A stretch of 64,000 nt of DNA. Source: Siphonodentalium dalli. Its lineage: Eukaryota > Mollusca > Scaphopoda > Gadilida > Siphonodentaliidae. This document shows, piece after piece, positions 34,739 to 47,458 of this stretch. The notes below the pieces were generated by a model. The model saw only the letters and a list, made by a program, of their open reading frames with translations, did no database searches and was not told the DNA's origin. Both the position numbers and the translations under genes were made by a program. The DNA lies in the NCBI GenBank assembly GCA_032622095.1, contig CP136063.1, forward strand, positions 185,359,956 to 185,423,955, given 5' to 3'. Each line of letters opens with the position of its first letter. The stretch's first letter is position 1.

Positions 34739-36251
34739 CAGGGGGGGGGGTCGGAAAAAAATTCCAGGCACGTATGATGATTTTTATTTTTTCCGGCCTC
34801 GGGGGACCCACCCACCCAATTTCTTCCGTTTCCGGCCTTTTTTTCCAGGCAATTTTGGACACCCACCCTTTTTTTTCCGTTTCAGGAAGTTTTTTCCGGT
34901 CAGTTTTGGACACCCACCCCCCCTAAATTTGAGAAAATGATCAATTGAGCAACAAAATAGCTGATTATCCTGCATTATCATAATTTATTGCGCGATATTT
35001 GAATAGAACAGTGCATAATGAGATAACGATACTATTTGAATTTATCATATAAGTGTCATTAATCAAGAAATGTGTCAACATAATCACATTTCTAGGGATA
35101 TATATATAGGCAGAGTGCCAAAGTTTTTATTAACATTCATTTTCATAATTTATAGTCACATGATCTAGTCACATAATCACATTTGAGTATTCTACATAAT
35201 ACATGGTACCGGTACAACAAATTTCAGATTATTTGATATTTGCTATGTGATATACAGTAATGCCCTAATTAATCGACTCCATAACCACAGCAGAATAATG
35301 GGTAATTTTTCAGTTTTCTCCCTGAGAGCTTTCCGATGAATGACAACAAGCCATATTTCTGACTAAATCCTGAAAAATTACCCATTATTCTGCTGTGGTT
35401 ATGGAGTCGTTTAATTAGGGCATTACTCACTGTATTGCTGGAATCAAATTGTTTATCAAAACATGTGGAAATACAACTGTTCATCCCAGTTTGAAGAATA
35501 ATGCTAATACCATACATAACCATGATATACCCGCGCGACTCTTCTTGGGGCATCTCAGAAACCAGAACTGAGGAAACATGTTATAGGGTGTAATGGCAGG
35601 CTGGTAGCCACTGCCTGAAGTAATAGGCTTCGTAATAATTGGGAATAATATGGATGGATAGCCCAATTTCACTTCTTTTTTGCTCACGATATCAGTGACG
35701 ATAAAATCTTCATTACTGTGATTAACATTACAAGCTGATCCACATTAACATGGAAAACAATGTGAAATTGTTCAAGCTGGCCCGGCTGGCCTTCAATTTA
35801 TTAGTTAAGATTTTATGTTTTACGTTGTCAAAAGTCTATTTTATTCCATTATTTATTATATCCATGTCACATATGGTCAAGTGTGCTTTCATTTTATCGC
35901 TTATTTTCAACTGAGTTCGGCATAGTTATTCTTATTTTGTTGTATCAGTAGATGGAATCCTGATTAAATTTTATTTTTCCAATAGCGCTGTTTCTAGTTC
36001 TATCAAGTTGAATTTGGGTTATTGTTGGCCATTGTGCAACTGATCCAACTTTTGATAACCTCTATATGTAGTATAGCATTACTATTAACTATATATGACC
36101 TGTTTCTGTTCAAAACACATTAAAATAAGATTCAATAGCAGGAATGGAATATGGAAAAAACTGCTTTTTGGACCCCAAGAGACACCCACCCACCCCATCA
36201 TACGTGCCTGGAAATTTTTTCCGACCCCCCCCCCCCCCCCCCCCCCCCCTG
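34739..36251 (-). mobile_element. CAGGG-ended DNA transposon, copy B, holding a nested MITE
   Basis: Inverted copy of the element at 30496-31821. Perfect 7-bp flanks GTATTCT stand at 34732-34738 and 36252-36258, and the ends are CAGGGG and CCCCTG. Removing the nested MITE and its extra TA (180 bp) leaves 1333 bp, against 1326 bp for copy A. Adjacent to the right end is a C tract of more than 20 bases (about 36226-36249). Both copies share GCCCCAAGAAGAGTC, CCAGCCTGCCATTACA and TTGTTGGCCATTGTGCAAC. Confidence 0.85.
35255..35432. mobile_element. TA-flanked MITE, copy 2, nested
   Basis: 178-bp foldback CAGTAATGCCCTAATTAATC to GGGCATTACTCACTG. Copy A of the host transposon preserves the empty site: GTGATATATTGCTTGAACC there, against GTGATATA, insert, TATTGCTGGAATC here. 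TA was therefore duplicated on insertion (35253-35254 and 35433-35434). The stems contain ACCACAGCAGAATAATGGG, the loop CCCTGAGAGC. Confidence 0.95.
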
Positions 36252-36329
36252 GTATTCTTGGTATTTTTTGGTTCCTCTTCCAAATGGTATATAATATATG
36301 TTGTGTATGATGTTATCTGGGCATTCAAA

Positions 36330-36900
36330 AATTAAGTGGGCCTTTAAAGCACCGTGTAGGAACTGTTACATCGGAAGTCGTTCTATCGCCGGTATTGTGA
36401 TGGTTCTTGTCTGATTTGTTACGGTTCCTGACGATTGAAAATAATCATTTTTGTGACAAAATCACGCATAATTATAGATATCTTGAATATATTAAACTTT
36501 TCTGAATGAACAGAGGCTGCAGAAGTGCCGTGTTGTCGAAACCTGAACTCTAGACCACAATTAACTCGGTATTAGCGAGTTAACGCGTAAATATCAACAT
36601 GTTACCACTGCATGAAAATCAAGCCACGTGGACGCAATTTCTTTGTTTTTCGTGGCGTATAAAATATGAAACGCATTCTGAAGACAAACACTGACTATAA
36701 AGTGTAGTAGTGTACCCGTGTTATTCTTTTGTAAAATAGCTGAGAAAGTATCCCGATAGGGGTTGATAATTGGGAGCTGTGACCTCGTAATCAACACGGG
36801 TGCGTGTTACGGTTCTATTTCAAACCGATCATGGCTGTGACGGTTCTGTCCATGAGATTTATTCGAACAATTTCTGCACTTGGGTCCGAATACCGTCTTG
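36330..36900. repeat. Inverted-pair repeat, left partner
   Basis: GTGTAGGAACTGTTACATCGG, AGTCGTTCTATCGCCGG and TGATGGTTCTTGTCTGATTTG recur in inverse orientation at 40400-40500. Homology is strongest at this end and fades inward. Probably two copies of one degraded element rather than a single structure. Confidence 0.55.
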
Positions 36901-38185
36901 TGTATCTGACATTTTAAAACAGATAAGGACTGTAGCTTATGTAATTTGCATAATGTTTGTATTGTAAGCGCATTGAAACTAATTTATTGTATAATGTGCT
37001 CTAAATGTATCTATAATAATAATAATAATAATAGAACAGGTATATTAAGAAATAACACAATAAATACCTAATACGGGAGATTAAGTGACATTAATAAAAT
37101 ATTGAAAGTCCCGATGAGTATAGTATCATAATCATGCCCGCCTATATAAATGACCAATGGTAATATAAATCTACTCTCAGGAGAATATGATATGTTATAT
37201 TCATTTACTTAATCTGGGCATTATTGAAAGATCCAGGTGTGACAATATTTCAATGCCAGCGCCATCATATTTCCTCCTCTGAAGTCCACCTGAGGGACAT
37301 TTACACATGTTTGTCGCCCATACATGAATATAACTTATGAAATCACGTTCAACTGAATCATTGATAGGTTATGACGTGATTGGGGTGGTGGGGGACTTTG
37401 GGGGAGGGGGTGCTTAATTGGTGTCTATCCCCAACTTTGGTCGAAATGTTCAACAGTTACAAATTTCTTATCTATACAATAGATTGGTTTGAAATTTAAC
37501 ACCAACAATATGTTGAAATTGTTCTCTTAATTTGATTTGACAACAATTTAATAGTGGGGATTTTGTCGTTTTTAGACTAACATTTGCATACTTTCCTACA
37601 CTTTAAACATGTAATCAACCATATTTGACATATACAAATGACACCTCTTCTTTAGAGTTGATCCAAAACTCATGATGGGTGGACATGAAGTAGGGAGCAG
37701 CCTTTGTTGGGAACATTTCCAATCTGGTGGGGGTGGGGGCGCCAGGTTGGAAACTTTCAACACTTGGGAATCTTGAAGCCAGTCTAGATGTTTTTTGCAA
37801 TTTTCAGGTTCAGATATCCACATTTTCTCACTGGGCCCATGTATCCTGAGTTTCTCCCCCGGTTTGCATGGTGGCCAATCAAAGGCTACTGATCAATTCA
37901 CTTCAGAATGGTATACAATATAGAGCTATTATGTGTCATGCAGTTGGGGAAAACCAAAGCCCAGGCCTTGTGCATGAGTTTGGTCTGTTTCAAGGGGATG
38001 GTGCGGTTGGAAATTCCAAGGTGGACGCCCCAACATTGGATACCCTCCAGCCCACGTCCCTGCTCATTTGACACGTTAGTAGCGGGGAATAATAATGTGC
38101 CTTATAATAGCCAGGTTCAGACACCCATAACACTTATTTTTAATGATTCATTTGATTATGAATGTTTAGCTAATAATTCAAACAA
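36901..38185. other. Unclassified stretch
   Basis: No supported gene. A (TAA)n run lies at about 37017-37032 and a G-rich tract (GGGGGAGGGGG) near 37400. The 102-codon frame at 37908-38216 has no recognisable features. Confidence 0.3.
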
Positions 38186-38187
38186 TC

Positions 38188-38495
38188 TGTTACTGGATGT
38201 TGAATTTAATAGCTGAGCATTCCTACAAATGAATCAATTGGCTAAAGTCGCTGCTCTTTATAGCACATTTAGTCACCAAAGAATTAACATCCATATAATA
38301 ATATTTGTAACTGCATGATTCTTTTCTCTTTTTTTATATATGTTACTGCTTGTTGAACTTAATAGCTAAGCATTCCTACAAATTAATCAATAGGATTCAA
38401 GTCAATTCTCATTACAGCGCATTTAGTAACCAAAGGTTTAACATCCATATAATAATATTTGTAACGGTAGGATTCTTTGCTTTTTTATATCTTCT
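38188..38495. repeat. Two-copy tandem repeat, period about 153 bp
   Basis: TAGCTGAGCATTCCTACAAA and TTAACATCCATATAATAATA occur at about 38211/38279 and again at about 38364/38432. A third, decayed start (TTTAATAGCTGCATATTC) may follow near 38565. Confidence 0.75.
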
Positions 38496-38814
38496 ATTAA
38501 AAAATCAGAGATCCCTAGTCAATCTAAAATATGATTGAATGGAAGATTATCGTGCTTGTATATGCTTTAATAGCTGCATATTCTAGAATTCTAGAATTTA
38601 ACCTAGATAATCAGCATCCAGCAAGCGGATGCTCGACATAAACTTCATAAACTGCGTAATCAGAGCATTGTATGGGTGTCACTAACTTTTAACGTCTTAT
38701 TTTTGGCTTTTTGTTGAGTAAAATACGTCTACGAAAATAGACAACACTAGCCGATGTGCCCCCTCTTCGTCCGGGCTATTTAGGGATTTTTTTATGATCG
38801 TCTCCGCCTGGGCA

Positions 38815-39127
38815 AACTATTGTTCGGAAACATGCCTATATGAGCGAATATGGTCAAGGTCGCACGTGAAATTGGACCCACCCATATTGTTCCCGGGATC
38901 AAAGTAGGCCTACATTATACCAAATTTGAGTGGGATCGGTCGAGGTCCAGTAACATGCCTATATGAGCGTATTTGAGCGAGGTCAAAGTCAAGGACACGG
39001 ACGCACGTGAAATTGGACCCGCCCATATTGTTCCCCGGATCAAAGTAGGCCAAAACACCAAATTTGAGTCGGATCGGTCAAGCAGTTTTTCGAGTCTATA
39101 ACACAAATACATACATACATACAGAAG
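38815..39127 (-). repeat. Two-copy pearl-like monomer with (ATAC)n end
   Basis: ATGCCTATATGAGCG, ACGCACGTGAAATTGGACCC, CCCATATTGTTCCC, GATCAAAGTAGGCC and CCAAATTTGAGT(G/C)GGATCGG occur twice (about 38833 and 38953). The block ends in CACAAATACATACATACATAC. On the minus strand the order (microsatellite, GACCGATCC, CTCAAATTTGGT) is the same as in the other array families here. Confidence 0.6.
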
Positions 39128-39144
39128 TTCCAAAATATATAATA

Positions 39145-39843
39145 CTGTTTACACCCGTCAGTAAGCCCATCCTCGAAGATAAGCCCAGTCTGGGTTTTTT
39201 TTACTCTAAACAAAACATGGGTTGGTCCTCGTAGATAAGCCCACCCCCACTTTTGAGCATTTGGAAGGTGAATACAATAATGTCTTTTTTTATACTGTAT
39301 AATAGGAGAAGATACTCAAGCACATCAGTGCTTTTATTATTTTGTCCAGTTGTTTCTTAATTAAATAATAAAGATGTATAATAGTATACACTTAATATTG
39401 TTCTGAATTATACACATCTTATCCTGTTCTATTCTTAGTTGTTGGGTCAGTCAAAGAGGTATCAAATTAATAAAATAAAAGGATGTGTCACTTATTTTTC
39501 ACACCTATCAGATTAATTCCATTGGGATGTGGAGTAATGACTTGGTGTTTTTGTAGGATCCTTTGATAATGCAGAAGTGTGATATATGTTCACTGCATCT
39601 CACTGTTGTGTTTTTATAAGAATTAGCTTCATTAATAAGCATTAGTGTAACTAAATTAACTTGTGAACTCATCATACAACCCTATTGTGTTTAGTATGGT
39701 GTTGGCATAAAACATGATGGTAGGTTGGAAGCTAAAGGCTAACTTGATTTTTGCTCGGGGAGGTCCTTGTGAGTAAGCCCAGTACCCACTTTTGGAGCAA
39801 AAATGTGCACGAGCCCCCCAGGCTTACTGACGGGTGTATACAG
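39145..39843. mobile_element. TA-flanked DNA transposon with CTGT(T/A)TACACCCG ends
   Basis: CTGTTTACACCCGTCAGTAA at 39145 is the complement of the right end TTACTGACGGGTGTATACAG (to 39843), with TA on both sides (39143-39144, 39844-39845). Subterminal GATAAGCCCA repeats occur twice at the left and GTAAGCCCAGTACCCAC at the right. 699 bp, AT-rich centre, no transposase frame. TA duplication suggests a Tc1/mariner-superfamily relative. Confidence 0.8.
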
Positions 39844-39999
39844 TAGATAAAATACAAGACAGATAACTCTATATATCCCGTCTACGCTCACGCTTTACGA
39901 AGTCCAGTTCACCGGCTGTTGACTCATGAAAATGTCGGGCCTGAAAAACGCGTTATTTTTCAAACTAGCTGGCGACTTTGTGAATTTTGATAGGCATAA

Positions 40000-40510
40000 C
40001 ACAGCTTATTGGATAAGCATAGAAAGGCAGTGTAATTCATCGAAATTAATGACAAGTGGTGCAAATTTCAACTTAATGCATAGTTTGTTGTGTTTATCTT
40101 TGTATACTTTCACAAAATTGGCAGTTTGAACAATGTACCATGGCAAATATAGCCATAGTTTTACCCGCATAGAATGATTAAATGGGAAGAGAACCGACTC
40201 GATCAGGAGAGAACCCAAACAATTATCAAAATTCGCGGTTTTTGTCGTTATGACTCGCACAATGAAAGTTTCGTTATTAACACACTCATTGGTGCCACAT
40301 ATTGTGATGGGATCGAAAATAACTAACCGAATTATCACCTAGATGCCTCAAAATTGTGTTTTAACTGTCAAAAAGTCGTGAAAATGTATAATTTCGATCA
40401 GCAAGAACCGTCACAAATCAGTCAAGAACCATCACAAACCGGCGATAGAACGACTTCCGATTTAACAGTTCCTACACAGTGCTTTAAAGGCCCATTTAAA
40501 GTTACTCAAT
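40000..40510. repeat. Inverted-pair repeat, right partner
   Basis: CAGCAAGAACCGTCACAAATC, CCGGCGATAGAACGACTTCC and AACAGTTCCTACACAGTGC are the inverse of motifs at 36340-36420. The small frames here (up to 110 codons, 40006-40338 minus) have no recognisable domain. Confidence 0.5.
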
Positions 40511-40559
40511 CTGATTTGATGTCCCCATATCATCTGATTGCAAAATAAAAAAAATTTGA

Positions 40560-40905
40560 ATTATCAATTTTGATTAATTGTCCAATATAATGCTAACCAC
40601 AGTCAACTATAGTATAAAATTACCCAAAACCTGTTGTTTATCAACATTTTGTTCAACGAAATTTGGCTGGATTGTCAAATATCTAAGACCCAAAGCCACT
40701 AGATTTTATAGTTATCAATATTCATCTGCAATTTGGTCCGAGACCGTCGGCTCGTCAACTTTTTGCCAGGCCGCCAAAAAGTACCGGTGGTGAAAAATAA
40801 TAAATTTCAAAAATAATATCTTTCCACTCTTGCACTTTGATGGGTGGGATCCTCTTCTCGAATTTTTCACCCCGAAGCCAAAGAAATAGTAAATTGGGAT
40901 ACAAG
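40560..40905. repeat. Relic of the AGGTACTCAATCC/TTAA family
   Basis: CTTTGATGGGTGGGATCCTC, CTCGAATTTTTCACCCCG and AGCCAAAGAAATAGTAAATTG match internal motifs of the element at 17135-17598. The left part (AAGCCACTAGATTTTATAG) matches 10565-10585. Ends are lost. Confidence 0.45.
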
Positions 40906-42350
40906 CCGCTGACTGTGGAGGATAAAATTTTGGTTAACTTCTGAATAATCTCACCGTTCTTTTACATTCAACTTGTTGAGAGTTGGTAACTTTTCTTAAC
41001 GGAAGAGCGCCATGACATGCGCGAATTAGCACCGTGTCATCTGCAGATTTAGAACCAATTCTTACGTGGTATGGATTCACATAAAAACAAAAAACTTTTT
41101 TTTTTCTGGATTTTTAGTTTTTATTTTTGGTTAAAATCACAAAAATAATCAATTTCTAGCTGATGTACAATACTTTTTTCAACAGCAGTAAATGTAGTGC
41201 GATGAAGAATGAGATGAAACTCAAATATTTGATATAGCACTAATACCACTAATTCATGGTGATTTCCCTCATTTCAATGTTTGAGCACCTAATTTGTTTT
41301 CTGGAGTCTCAAGAGCATTTGGTGAAATATTTTACCACGTTCATTTTCTGTGAAAAAGAGGTAAACTTGGCTATTCAACACATCAGCCAGTATGAATGAG
41401 GACAAAGGCTTCCAGATACTGTTCACCTTAAAAGTATCACCATGTCTTAAATTCTTCCCATATAATAAATCCCTAGCAGCGCTGAGGAAAATGATGTTCA
41501 CCCTAAGATCCCACTTGCAGGAGAAGAGGCCACCATGAAATATAGATTGTAAACAAAAAAACATGTGCCACCAATCTTTTAAATGATTTTGTGATGGCAA
41601 GATATTTTGCAAACCAAAACAGAAGAATTATGACAGATAACAGAAGCCTAAGATTGAGCAGATTTTGGACAGTTTTTTTGCATTTATATTCCCAAACTTC
41701 TTCGAAAAAGAAAAGTAGTTACCGGTATCAGATGACTTGGTCTGAATAACTGTACTTCAATTGCATTCCCCAGACAGATCTTTTATCTGTTGGAAAATGT
41801 CAATGGCAAAGACTGAGATCTGTGAAATATTTGTTAACTATATATTTTTTGACAAATACCACAAAATTGTAATGCTTCCAGGAATAAGCAGCAATATGCT
41901 CCTGATTATTGCAGTATAAACACATTTTATTCCGATTGCAAAGTTAGCATAATGTTCAGGGGTAGGATGCTTGAGGGCCAAATATTTCCACAACTTCATA
42001 AAAGTCTCAAGGATTACATCAAGTTTTCCATCTGGGATCAAACTTGGATAGTGAGTGGGTTAATTACCTCGCCTGTGTATTTCAGAACTGCAATATTTAT
42101 CAAGAAAACCCAAAGTGCACTGTTGGTTATTTGAAGAACGAAAGCTGACAAATGCATTCTAGATATAACCACAATAACTAGACAGAGCATTAGATTGAAA
42201 TGCAAAGATAACAGCCATAAATATCAGTTTTCTTACCTATCTGTTAAATATTATCAACCACTTGTCTGCTCGATTCCCTGGTAGCAGCGTTTTCCCAGAA
42301 GTGATATCAAAAGGGTGATCTCATTTGTATATTAGCAGGACATTGACATG
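40906..42350. other. Unclassified AT-rich stretch
   Basis: No supported gene. A 107-codon minus frame (41289-41612) shows no recognisable motif and no convincing splice context was established. Confidence 0.3.
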
Positions 42351-42352
42351 TA

Positions 42353-42507
42353 CAGTAATGCCCTAAATAATCGACTCCTTAACCACAGCAGAATTATGGG
42401 TAATTTTTCAGGATTTAGTCAGAAATATAGCTTGTTGCCATTCATTGGAAAGCCAATTACCCATAATTCTGCTGTGGTTAAGTAGTCGCTTATTTACGGC
42501 ATTACTC
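42353..42507. mobile_element. TA-flanked MITE, copy 3
   Basis: CAGTAATGCCCTAAATAATC to GCATTACTC with stems TTAACCACAGCAGAATTATGG / CCATAATTCTGCTGTGGTTAA. TA precedes the left end (42351-42352); the right flank has lost its TA. Confidence 0.8.
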
Positions 42508-45380
42508 TTTTGAAATAATTATTTTCCTGTATCTATTGTTCTAAAACAGTTTGTAATGCATTTGGGAGCACACAACAATGAAATAACACTGGAATTATGC
42601 CACTTTACCATATTTGACATTTCTCCATCTTATGTGAATACTAAACCCTGCATATCAAACATGTGAACGTCTCACCAAATAATTGCTCTTGAGAACAAAT
42701 AGCTCTTTTTTACAAATGATACTGGTATATCACCCTTTATGTGCTATAATGAGGGTTATGATGACTGTTAGTAGGCTGATGGGATGAAAATGCTTTTTGA
42801 CTAGGGAGTAATATGGAGCCCAATCTTGCAAAATTGTGCCAGTAACTTGTATTTGATAAAGCCAGCAACATAAGGCATCAATAAATCGTGGTTGTATCAG
42901 AAATCAAAACGGAGATGTAAAATTGGACTGCTTGATTCTGTGTTTTCCTGGATGAAACAAATTTGGTGTCTATTTTACGAAGTTACAAACGAGGCTCGAT
43001 TTCCACATGCAATTCTAAATGCTGGGAATCTCTTTTTTCGCTCATAACAATGGCCATTTTTTTGGGGAGGAAAATAGCCGAAATCTTTTTGACTCCAAGA
43101 AATTTCATTTGGCTAAACTTTTGAGGCTATAGTCAGCAATCACCTCTCAAATTATCATCAGATCTCAATGCAACACTGAATTCTTTAACAGGTAATCAGC
43201 AGTTGCTCGCCTGTGTATGAATAACAATTTATCAAAAGTCACACACGCTTACTTATCAATGATGATTAGCTGCAACAACGGTGTACTTTCTTAATCACGT
43301 GACATTACATTACTGTTCTGTGCTTTCAAAATAAGACAATGTAGTTGAATCAGTGCTCATATATGTTGATATACTATTCCAGCTAGACCTATTTCAAATT
43401 TTGCGTTTCCCATCCCTGCACATTTCCATTATAAGTCCAACTCGAATTTTCCTCATACTTTTGTTTTAGTTTCGATTTTATCGATCCAATATTTAGATTT
43501 TTCAATTCGGTAAAGTTTCTTTAAAATAGCACAAAAAATTCAGTAATGGCAAAAAAAATGTATTTTTCCAGCCAGCGTGAACACTGTTGGTATGTTACAA
43601 ATGCGCAGGCAAATTTAATCAGGGAGCTTTTATAACAAGTTACCACACGTGTCTACAAGATAGTGTTCCATAATAAGTTTCTGCAAAATTGCAGCCCATG
43701 CTGACCTATGGATGTTATGCTCATATCTAAGATTCATAAATATTGGTGACTTTGTGAAGAATTTTGTAATATTTTGACAGTTTATAAACAGCTCTTGGAA
43801 AGCCTTTCTCTTGAATTTTATAGACTTTCATTGTGAAATTTAACATTCATTTATAAATATCTTTCGGTGATACATGTATAACTATTTCGTCATCCATCAG
43901 AATGATGTTGACTATAAAATGTTTGTGCAGGTGATGTGTTTTGAAATAATTGAATCCTAATATTAGGCTATGATCTCAGGAGTTACGTTCTTTGAAAGTC
44001 TTAAGAATAATCAGAAGAATTAATCATCAAACATAAATTTAATTTTGATGATGAACTCTTATGATAATTCGTACTATTTTCAAAGAACATTAATTGGATC
44101 AATGAAAGTACAATCAGCTGAATATAATCTGTCATTTAGATACCCAAACAATGTGCAAATGATTTTGTAAAATGATTATTCAATAAAAGTAGACTAGTTC
44201 AATTTACAACATTCAACTCTCGGAATGTAAGATGTGAAACTGAAGTGATTTAAAAGTGTAACAACTTGCAAACATTAATCCATATCAAACAATTCTTCAT
44301 AAATACAATTTTTGGGCTGTACAATTTTGTTGGATAAACAACAAATTAGATAGCTAATTAACTTGCGAGCTAGTTAATTTTCTTCATACAAGCTCTACAA
44401 ATTAAATTCATGAATATCCCAATGATAGTGATGAAAAATTCAGTGGACAAACTCAGAATCTTTTTCTACTGACCAATCTTTAAATTAAGTTTTTGGAAAC
44501 TAGTGTTCACAGTGAAGATTCAAAATGTAAAACTTCAAATCTTGGAGAGGAGCCATACAAACACAGAAATATATCTCCCCAAAAAAAACAGGGCTGTAAG
44601 TGATATGTAAGAGGAAGCAAGAGCCATGAAAGTAGATTGGACACACAGTAGGTCAGTTTAGCCCAGTTTAGAGTTTCTTTGCAAAATTTCGGTTTTATAT
44701 GTCGTCCAAAGCAGTGGGATGGGATACTGTTATGGTGTTTTGTATGCAACAGGACAGAAACAGCAAATCATTTTTAGTTTCTCATTGAAAATTTAAATCC
44801 ATAAAAAAATGTTAAATAAAACTCAAAAGCTTGAAAACTTGCATCACTGAATGAAGAATCTTAAGTAGTTAAAGTAGTGTCACAGGTTTTCGGGTACCAG
44901 AGCCGAACTATCAAAACTTGTTTTCTTCAAATCCTTTGGGTCGATCAACTAAAATCAGCAGCAAGAACAATTAACAATAACGAACACTCCAAAAATAACT
45001 GTCAACAACAACTCAACCTTCTTATTCATAAACTATGGAAATTTCAAAGAGTGTACAAAATATAGGGGCAATAGTACTACACTCAAGTCAACTATCAAAT
45101 ACATGAAAAAAAATTATGCAAAACATCGAAATTCAATTTTCTCCAAAATTCATTCATAAATGATTGGAAAAGAAAATATATATTAGCCTGAGCTAGTAGA
45201 CTTGCACATGTAATATCTTTAGAACTGCGGCAGTCACAACCAGAAAAAAAGTTGTAAAGAGGAATGATCTATAAGAGAGATCACCGAGTCGCGACCGTAT
45301 CGGATTCATCCAGCCATGTTCCGTTCCATATATGGAGCTTTTGAATATTCATGACTTCCAAAAATGGAAAAGCTAATCCT
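42508..45380. other. Unclassified AT-rich stretch
   Basis: Nearly 3 kb with no recognised gene, tandem repeat or inverted ends. Confidence 0.3.
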
Positions 45381-45382
45381 AA

Positions 45383-45645
45383 GTTCAACTAACCACCTAT
45401 GGTTGTTTGTTAAATGTGATATCTGAACATTTCCTAAGGGAACTACTCTCAATGAGTATTTAGTATAGAATGTGTCAATCCAGCCTCAATATCTTTGACA
45501 ATGGATTGCTGGTCATCAGCGATCCATTGTCAAAGATATTGAGGCTGGATTGACACATTCTATACTAAATACTCATTGAGAGTAGTTCCCTTAGGAAATG
45601 TTCAGATATCACGTTTAACAAACAACCATAGGTGGTTAGTTGAAC
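45383..45645. mobile_element. Near-perfect 263-bp palindrome
   Basis: Arms of about 125 bp: GTTCAACTAACCACCTATGG at the left and CCATAGGTGGTTAGTTGAAC at the right, closing on GATTGCTGGTCATCAGCGATC (about 45504-45524). Only isolated differences separate the arms (for example TTAAATGTG against CACGTTTAA). Such near-identity implies recent origin or continued correction. Flanking TA target sites are ambiguous. Confidence 0.85.
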
Positions 45646-47365
45646 TATTTTCTGAACATTTCCCACCAATTAATAGAAGTCATTTTGCGCTTGTAATATT
45701 TTTTCGTCTGTTTCTCTTTTCCTGAACCAACCAGATGAATAATAGACTACTCCAAAGTATACTTTCATAATTGAATGGGAGAAACCTTATTGTAGAGAAA
45801 GGGTTAATATGGGCAACTCTCAAAGCTGGGTGAATCTTTCCCTTGCTCACATGGCCAGGAACGAACATATATATATCACATAGGCATCTGAGCCCCTTGA
45901 TTCCAGATAGAACTCCCATTCAGGCCGAAAAGTATACATTGGAATGTCTATTCTTCATTTGCTGTGACTTTCAGATAATACAAACAAGACAGACAGTGAA
46001 ACAGAGCTACACATGAATAAATTGTAATCAAGTAACTACCCATCAGCAATTATTCAGTTCTCAAATGGTTAGTAATTCATATCCATAATTCCCAACAAGT
46101 TTGTGCACCAGTTCCAAATAACATAACAAGTCTGCAAGCTTCATAATGAACTTATATCTGAATGGACGATTAGTTACTGCATGCATACAAGAGTTAACAC
46201 AGCACAATAGAAGACTAAACTGTCTTGGGTTGACAGATTTGAACCAGCAAACAAAGGTTCCAATTAACTTAACATGTTCTTATAAGGACAATCTTGACAG
46301 AGTGTCTCTTCCTGGATATTTATAATCATTCTTTCAGGATACCATTATAACAGCAACAATTCTTTTCCTAAAAGCTGTATACCACACAACAAACTAACTG
46401 CTTATTACATGTATTATTATTATTTTTATAAATGTCACAACATGGACGAAAACATTAAAATAAAACATCTGTGTTCTCAGGCAATTAGATCTCAATTTTG
46501 AGATGCAGAGGGAGGCTATTTATATTTTCCTCAAAATCTGGAAAACACAACCGAGGTTTCAGTGTCCAAATCCAATGATTTAAAAGTTTGAACCCCAAAC
46601 TTAGACATAATTTGGCAAGAGGTATCTCAAAATATACCTACACAGAATATTTCCGAACAGATTTTGTTGACATAATGCTGAAAATAAGTGTTTTGTTAAT
46701 AGTTTTCGAAAAATTTGAGATTGTTTCGTTTCTGCCGGGTCCAATAAAAATTGCATATATAGACCATGGGAAGAAAATCTACAGCTGTTTGGTACTATAT
46801 AATTTTTATGATTAAAACAGAGAAAGCAGTGCGTGAAGATTTTAAATAGTTTCATGTTAAGATAATGCAATATACCTTTTCCGGAAGTCACAAGTTATTC
46901 TGATTCCAGAATTGCAATGAACACAAATGTCGCAATTATTTTTCGGGACCCGAAAAATAAGGAATTTTTTATTACTTCAATGCATCTTTCTTTGAGATAT
47001 AATGCTCATAGAAAGGTAGTTCAGGTATTTATCCACCTATATCGATTTCGGGAAAATAAGGTGTATTTTGGAGGGCCATGTGGCTTTAAATAGGAATTAA
47101 ATGTTGTTTGACAAGGCTTTTTAAAAGAACATTTCAGTGACGAGGGAGGAGCTCGAGAATACTGAATTTTTATTTATTGGGCCTAAAAATAAAAGCTGGA
47201 CTGACTCCGAGTTTTTCATAGAAATATGTAGAATTCAAAGGACTATATACACCATAACCGGGAGAGGAAGTATCATGAAATTATACTTCCTTTGTAAATA
47301 TATCAGGAAGAGAGACTATAGTCAAGTAGTACTTTGGAACTAGTCAGTTAAAACAGACTTTCAAA
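45646..47365. other. Unclassified AT-rich stretch
   Basis: No supported gene. Short frames at 45680-45919 (-) and 46601-46891 (-) have no recognisable domain. Confidence 0.3.
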
Positions 47366-47371
47366 TGTTAA

Positions 47372-47454
47372 CCCTTTCATGGCGGGAGCAATATAAAAGA
47401 ATGCATTGGCACAGGGTTTTCACAAAATTTCAGGAAACTCCAGTCATGGAAGGG
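47372..47454. mobile_element. Short TTAA-flanked element (CCCTTTCATG ends)
   Basis: 83-bp element: CCCTTTCATGGCGGGAGC at the left, CAGTCATGGAAGGG at the right, TTAA on both sides (47368-47371, 47455-47458). It contains AAGAATGCATTGGCACAGGG, so it is an internally deleted relative of the elements at 58115 and 63563. TTAA plus CCC ends fit the piggyBac superfamily. Confidence 0.75.
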
Positions 47455-47458
47455 TTAA

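Noticed and set aside
41289-41612. 107-codon minus-strand frame
   Set aside because: No recognised motif and no convincing splice or poly-A context; frames of this length are expected by chance in 64 kb.
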